From NCBI GenBank assembly GCA_030278955.1, contig JAOANR010000006.1, positions 8,517,915-8,581,914 on the forward strand: DNA of 64,000 nucleotides. Reading direction: 5' to 3'. This document shows positions 58,335-64,000 of this stretch, in pieces. Numbering within the stretch: the first letter of the stretch is position 1; every line of letters starts with the position of its first letter. Origin of the DNA: Hygrophila difformis (lineage: Eukaryota; Streptophyta; Magnoliopsida; Lamiales; Acanthaceae). The translations under genes were made by a program, and so were the position numbers. The notes beneath the pieces were generated by a model. That model was given only the letters and a program-made list of their open reading frames with translations. It searched no databases and was not told the origin of the DNA.

Positions 58335-59705
58335 TTAAAAAAAGGACAAAAACATTATTTTTCTTTTTAAAAAATCCAAATCAGTCATTTTTCTATTTTA
58401 TTATCAAAACAGTCTGTTACAAATGCTAATTATGTCCAAATCAGTTCATTGTCCACTAATTATGCTCTAATTGCTGATGCGGCAGAGTTTTTATTTAAAC
58501 CTGACACGTGGGCATAATATTAGTCATTTTTCTTTTATCTTTTGCTAATTCAGTCATAAAATTTTGTTTTGTTCCATTTAGTCATCTACCCAAATCAGTC
58601 ATTTTTATATTAATTGGCCTCCAACCGTTCAAATTATTTCATTTCAGACCCAGAACCTTAAATTTTTTTATTATTACTATTTAATTTATCCAATAAATGT
58701 CCAACATACTTCCATAAATAAAATTAAACATCAAACCTCATACATTAGATTTGACTGCTTTGTTATCGGGTCTTACAAGTACTGAAAATTTTACGGACTC
58801 TCTCTAACCACCCGATCGCAACGGATGGTTAATTGGATTTGGTTTCCTTCAGCAACAATCAACACAATCTTACTTTGTTTCCTACCTTAAGACGTAGCAA
58901 TTTTTGAGTAAATGATTTAATTTTAATTTTTGTATAAATGATTTAATTTTACTTTTTGGAAGGTTATAAATACAGGAAGCCTTGATTTTATTAAAAAATA
59001 TTAAAAATATTATTTAAATATTACTAAGTATTTAAAAATAGACTAAATTTTATTATCCATGCTTCATGCATCCATAACATTCCAAAAAGTAAAATTAAAT
59101 CATTTATACAAAAATTAAAATTAAATCATTTACTCAAACCTTGCTACGTTCTAAGGTAGGAAACAAAGTACGATTGTGCTGATTGTTGTTGAAGGAAACC
59201 AGAACCAATGAACCATCGGTTACAGTCGTGTGGTTAGAGAGAGTCCGTTAAATCCCGGAACTTTGAAGACTCGTTAACAAGACAGTCAAAACCAATGTAT
59301 GAGGTTTGATGTTTAATTTTATTTACGGAAGTATGTTGGGCATTTATTTGATAAATGAATTAGTAGTAATAAAAAATTTAAGGTTCTGGGCCTGAAATAA
59401 AATAATTTGAAAGGTTTGAGGCAAATTAATATAAAAATGACTGATTTGGTTAGAGGACTAAATGGAACAAAACAAAAAGTTTAGGACTGAATTGACAAAA
59501 GATAAAAGAAAAACAACTAATATTATGCTCACGTGTCAGGTTTAAATTAAAACCCTTGCCACACAGCAATTTGAGCATAATTAGTGAACAATGGATTGAT
59601 TTGGACATAATTAATATTTGTGCGAACTCTTTTGGTAATAAAATAGAAAAAGAACTGATTGAGATTTTTGGAAAAGAAAAATGATGTATTTGTCCCTTTT
59701 TCCAA
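58335..59705. mobile_element. Fold-back element, ~1.37 kb, almost wholly an inverted repeat
   Basis: The ends TTAAAAAAAGGACAAA and TTTGTCCCTTTTTCCAA are inverted, and complementarity continues for roughly 650 bp per arm: AAACCTGACACGTG, GTTTTGTTCCATTTAGTC, CAGAACCTTAAATTTTTT, GGACTCTCTCTAACCAC, AAATGATTTAATTTTAATTTT in the left arm all recur reversed in the right arm. A short AT-rich centre lies around 58985-59070. Flanks on both sides match a continuous segment at 46915-47060, so the insertion is directly visible. The target duplication is obscured by T runs (TATTTT at both sides). No ORF. Confidence 0.85.
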
Positions 59706-60120
59706 CTATTTTTATTATGTTTTATTGCCCACATACGTCAATCAAATTATGCAATACTAGTTTTTTTTTTTTTTTTTATTGTTCTCTGGCTTTTGCTCTT
59801 AAAAAAAAATAAAAAAAATTATGCAATACTCACTGCAAAATTTTTCGAAAATAGTTACAATAAGTAAAAACGACCATTAGTAGTATTCCCAAGATTCCTG
59901 CTTTCTTCCCAAAATTGAGGAGGAGGGTGAGGGTCCCTCCCCCTTCAGCGACCACCCTTTGCCACTCCTTATTTCTGTTCTCTCTACCTTTGGCCGGCTA
60001 ATTTCCATTGTTTAATTTGTTTTATAAAAATTTACTTGATATTCTTTAAAAAAACATGCTATGGGATTATATGGTATGGTATGAAAATTATAAAGAACAA
60101 AATATGATGCGAACTGTATT
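59706..60120. other. Right part of duplicated flank, then spacer upstream of the phosphatase gene
   Basis: TTTTATTATGTTTTATTGCC, CATACGTCAATCAAATTATG and CAATACTCACTGC match 46990-47060. A poly-T/poly-A insertion near 59760-59818 duplicates TTATGCAATACT. The remainder has no gene. Confidence 0.5.
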
Positions 60121-60295
60121 TAATTAAAACATGGATAGGGGTGGGCGTGGCAAATTTGAGAAATAGAATAAATTTTACGGCCGTAATTTGATTCGAGATT
60201 ACGTTTTCTTGAGTTTCCCACTTCCCAAATCACAATCAGTGTTTCTTTCTCCTGATTCCGCTTTTGCTGTTTTGCTAAGAAAGAAACGCCAAAAG

Positions 60296-62999
60296 ATGCC
60301 GCAAGGCAAGAGCTCGGTCGGCTTCGATTCAAATACACGCTCACAAGCACACACATTCACAAGTAAGTTTGTCGTGCGCAGTGGTTTCTTGATCTGAATT
60401 GTGGATTTTCAGGTACGCTGGAGGATTTCTTAGCCAAGGCGGTGAATGCAGCTAAGAGTGCTGGAGAGGTTATTAGCGTTGTTTACTTTATTGCCTCACT
60501 GATTTCACCAACTTTCGCCTTCATTCATGTTCTCTATTTTCATCTTCGGGAGTATATATATGTTTGGTTTGCAGATTATTCGTTCTGGATTTCATGAGAC
60601 AAAGAAGGTGGAGCACAAAGGCGAGGTATGCCAACGGATTAGTGTGTTTATTAGTGTTTGGAGAATTCGGTAATGATCTTGGATACGCGATTCTCTAAAA
60701 AACTGAAAAACCGAGGGAAATGTGAAAATTTATGGGAGAGTTTCCGGTGAAATCGAGTCTCTTAAAATCTGGAAAATCGATTCTGTAGGAAAAAAAAAAT
60801 GTGAAAATTTGTTCAGTAGATTTCAGCTTTTTGAAATTGAGTTCGCAAGGCAAATTGATGAAATTCCCTATGACAATGTATGCTGAAAGTTCTAAGTAGA
60901 TTACGGTGCTGTAAGATTCTTGATCAACCATACAAACATCGGGGAGGATGGTTTATTTTACTTATTTAATTTATGCTGCTTCATGATCATGATACATGAG
61001 GTCTCTGTCCCTTGTGTGGTAGGAAAGTTGGATCTGGATTAGCAAATAACTTTGTTAACAGCTCTAACCTGATTGGATCTGGATTAGCAAAGTTTGTATA
61101 TTCATGCTGCAATTTATTCATCAAAAGACTGCTGTTACTTATTGTAATGCCCTATTTCAGAGTAAATGATAAGAAATTCGTTAGATAGGTATCAAAGTTA
61201 TCATGGCCTGATTCAAGGTCATGGACCTCATGGTTGATGGGGGTAGAGAATGTTTTTCTTGGCCAATCCTATTTGTTTGTGAGCTTGTTAAATAAATTTT
61301 GATATGAAGCAGAAAAAAGGGTTCTAATTAGGCAACAATCAAGGATTGAACATTCAAACATGTTGATGAAGTACAATATTCTGATGTAAGTTGACCAACA
61401 ATGTATCTTCCGTGTGCAGGTGGATTTAGTAACAGAAACAGATAAGAAATGTGAACAATTCATATTTGATTTTCTAAAACAACAATACCCTGACCACAAG
61501 GTTTGATGCTTAACTTAATGGCTTTCTGAAGTAGATTGGTTCTCCATACCTTATGTAATGTCTGATACTGATCTTTGTTCATCTTAGTTCATTGGGGAAG
61601 AAACTACTGCAACTTTGGGCTCTGCTGAATTGACTGATGAACCAACTTGGATTGTTGATCCTGTGGATGGAACAACTAATTTTGTGCATGGGCAAGCAAC
61701 TGTCTTTTTGTTTGTTTACTCAGAAAGAAGCTTCTCTGCCTCTGTAATTAGCTCTTATATTTGTGAATACAGGTTTCCATTTGTATGTGTATCTATTGGA
61801 CTCACAATTGGAAAAATTCCAACAGTAGGTGTTGTCTACAATCCAATAATGGATGAGGTAGGATTCGACTTATCTTGTAGGACTATATCGTGTTCCGTGA
61901 CATTCCTACCTCCTGCATTTTTTCAATATGTTCTATTCCGCTGCTTGCGATGTGAGAATCGTAAAATGAGATGTACTGGGGATAAAATGATGTTTGCCAA
62001 CTATAAATCATGACTTATATGATGCTTTCATTCCATCTAGCCAACTATAATTCATATGCTTGCATATCTTGAAGAATTTAAGTACATAATGACTGTGGGT
62101 TTCCAAATTGTATAGCTTTTTACAGCAATCCGAGGCAAAGGTGCTTTTCTCAATGGAAAACCCATTAAAGGTCTGTCATCTACACCTAAATGGTTTTTGC
62201 ATATCCAGATTGCTGTATCTTATCCCTGCTGCTATATTTAATATTTGCATGTGCAGTGTCTTCACAAAATGAGCTAGTAAAATCGCTACTCATCACAGAG
62301 GTAGTATGCAAAACCTAGCATCGGATATATTGAATGACTTGAGAAGTTTCTGACGCAATCATGTTATCTACATCTTGCAAATCATGTTTACTTATTTATT
62401 TCCAGATTGGCACAAACCGTGACAAGGCTATTATTGATGATGCTACAAATAGGATCAACCGCCTACTCACCCAAGTAAGCTATCACTCATCTTATAACTA
62501 CGATTTCACCATTTCTTTCACCATACTTTTCATAGTCAAATTCATGAGTGCAAATTGTCTCTCACATTACTAGGTCAGGTCCATTAGGATGTGTGGATCG
62601 ACTGCATTAAATTTGTGTGGTATTGCATGTGGAAGGCTTGATCTGTTCTATCAACTTGGATTTGGCCCTTGGTACGCTTTTTGTTTCCTTTTAACAATGT
62701 TTGATTTCACTATCTTGCAATGAACTACTGAGTTATGTGGATCATCAATGCCTCAGGGATGTAGCAGCTGGTTCTGTTATTGTAAATGAAGCCGGAGGAC
62801 TTGTCTACGATCCGTAAGTTCTAAATTCCAAGTCCCTACTGAAATAATAGATGTGAAAAGAACCCCTAAGATGCCATTCTGTAAAATTTTTACATTTTCA
62901 AACAGGTCAGGGAAGGATTTCGACGTAACATCTCCACAAGTAGCAGCTTCAAATCCTCTCCTAAAGGATGTATTTGTTGAGGCATTGCAATGGAAGTAA
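60296..62999 (+). CDS. Inositol / L-galactose-1-phosphate phosphatase (VTC4/IMP type), twelve exons
   Basis: A Mg-dependent, Li-sensitive family phosphatase; plant VTC4-type enzymes act on L-galactose 1-phosphate (ascorbate synthesis) and myo-inositol phosphate. Exons: 60296-60362, 60413-60468, 60575-60625, 61420-61500, 61588-61691, 61773-61857, 62116-62170, 62257-62300, 62406-62474, 62574-62671, 62757-62813, 62906-62999; 286 aa. Metal-site motifs: GEET (88-91), [12 protein letters not shown] (109-120), and WD (237-238) in GFGPWDVAAG, where most relatives have GFGGPWD. NEAGG and [11 protein letters not shown] follow. Intron 5 needs a GC donor (CATGG|GCAAGC). The start at 60296 gives about 20 more N-terminal residues than typical VTC4; an alternative first exon is possible. 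Intron 3 carries a repeat shared with MO25. Confidence 0.94.
60712..60905. repeat. Dispersed repeat in phosphatase intron 3
   Basis: GGGAAATGTGAAAATTTATGG, TCTGGAAAATCG, GTTCGCAAGGCAAATTGATGA and TGCTGAAAGTTCTAAGTAGA occur in the same order as in the MO25 intron copy at 46025-46250. No ORF and no clear ends. Confidence 0.75.
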
Positions 63000-64000
63000 A
63001 ATGGAAGATATGAATTAGATCTAAATTGCCACATTTGCTCGATTTTACACAATGAGAGTATATAACTCTAAATTTAAGATTTTAAATTTATGTGATATGA
63101 ATACAGGATCTATCAACCCCATGAAGTGAATGTTTGGTGACTATTTTTCTACTGTTTGAATAATGTTGATTTGGGAAATAAAACTTGTGTGGATTTGCCA
63201 TCTGAAGAGTGTAAAACATCATATGTAAATGGAGATGTCTGATGCATACATAAATAGGCCAAACAACAAACCCATGTAAAAAAAGAATTGTGTTTGTGTG
63301 AAGAATCAATTGACTAAATGTGGGATCTGTGTCCCATATATTAAAAGAATAAAGTGTGACCTTAAATATGATATCGTTTGATTATATGTCTATTGGATCT
63401 TCAAACTTATAGGTTGAAATTTGATAGAAAATCCTGCATAAATAGGTTTGACAAATGACAATATTTAAAATTGAACATAATATCAGTGCATCAGGTTGAC
63501 TCCTACCAAATAAACAAGCTTGCATTAAAATCTGTGTCCCCAAGTGTACCTCCCTATATGAATGAGAGGAACAATAATGTATTTTTTGTATGCTTGAATT
63601 GCTATAGCACTGGTTATTATTGGCATGGGTGCTATCAAAACCTAGAAATAATAGTAAGAGGAAAGTCAACATAAACAGGTAGATTGAATTTGAAGGTACA
63701 ACTTGAACACATCACAAATTTGCTTAAACACAAGAATTTAAAATGGAACACTAGGGGAAATTAGCAAAACAAGGTCTGCATACATTGTGTATGCTTGCAT
63801 TATTCATTCTACTTTTTTTTTATGATTTTTGCTTAAAACCTTTGAATCTGACATCTTGCAGAGACTGTGGGGAAGTGCACTGCACCAAACATATGAAATA
63901 AATAGCAAGGTGTGATTAATGTAGGTTAAATTTAATTTAGTTACTATCCTTGCAAGACCAAATGAGGATAAATGTTAAATATTGTGAAAATATGAGTTTT
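63000..64000. other. 3' flank of the phosphatase gene; no further gene seen
   Basis: Probable 3' UTR in the first 200 bases, then AT-rich sequence. Short frames near 63382-63674 on both strands have no recognisable features. Confidence 0.4.

Noticed and set aside
61615..62013. A 132-codon single-exon phosphatase frame
   Set aside because: It reads through two introns; splicing with the GC donor gives the complete conserved protein.

Overview
The window is nuclear DNA of a flowering plant, probably an asterid-type eudicot. Genes carry many short GT-AG introns, the protein families are plant housekeeping families, the spacers are AT-rich, and they are packed with small non-autonomous transposable elements. 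Species cannot be fixed from sequence alone. Six apparently intact genes can be modelled at exon level: a RhoGDI (minus, 8035-10772), ER membrane complex subunit 3 / EMC3 (plus, 15243-17393), a small Glu/Ala/Pro-rich acidic protein (plus, 30219-31278), a CPR1/CPR30-type F-box protein (minus, 35653-37518, including a 40-bp terminal mini-exon), an MO25/CAB39 scaffold protein (plus, 41839-46588) and a VTC4-type inositol / L-galactose-1-phosphate phosphatase (plus, 60296-62999).

Two further loci are broken. 372-3450 (minus) is an intron-containing relic of cohesin SMC3, with two transposons inside its exons and one in an intron. 53144-58245 (plus) is a GID8-like (LisH/CTLH, CTLH E3-ligase scaffold) locus. 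Its 5' part is tandemly triplicated in about 1.04-kb units, a fourth older copy lies downstream, and stops or frameshifts interrupt most copies.

The spacers are a collection of small mobile elements. There are 13 Stowaway-type MITEs (CTCCCTCCGT ends, TA target), a TAGGGGTG-ended hAT-type family (three of five copies with perfect 8-bp target duplications), another hAT-type element (CAGG..CCTG, 8 bp), two Mutator-type elements with perfect 9-bp duplications plus a probable third, five tRNA-derived SINE copies (two with long target duplications), LINE RNase H tails, a TRIM-like LTR, two candidate Helitrons and a 1.37-kb fold-back element that is almost entirely one inverted repeat. Several are nested, giving relative insertion ages.

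The most distinctive observations are the amplified LisH/CTLH half-gene, the MULE-like family carrying degenerate TCGCTGAA repeats at two loci, the giant fold-back element sitting in a second copy of the MO25 3'-flank, a non-canonical GC-AG intron needed to keep the phosphatase in frame, and small hydrophobic ORFs inside a candidate Helitron. The genes do not form a pathway. They are independent plant genes, although the EMC3 / CPR1-type F-box neighbourhood recalls a similar neighbourhood on Arabidopsis chromosome 4.
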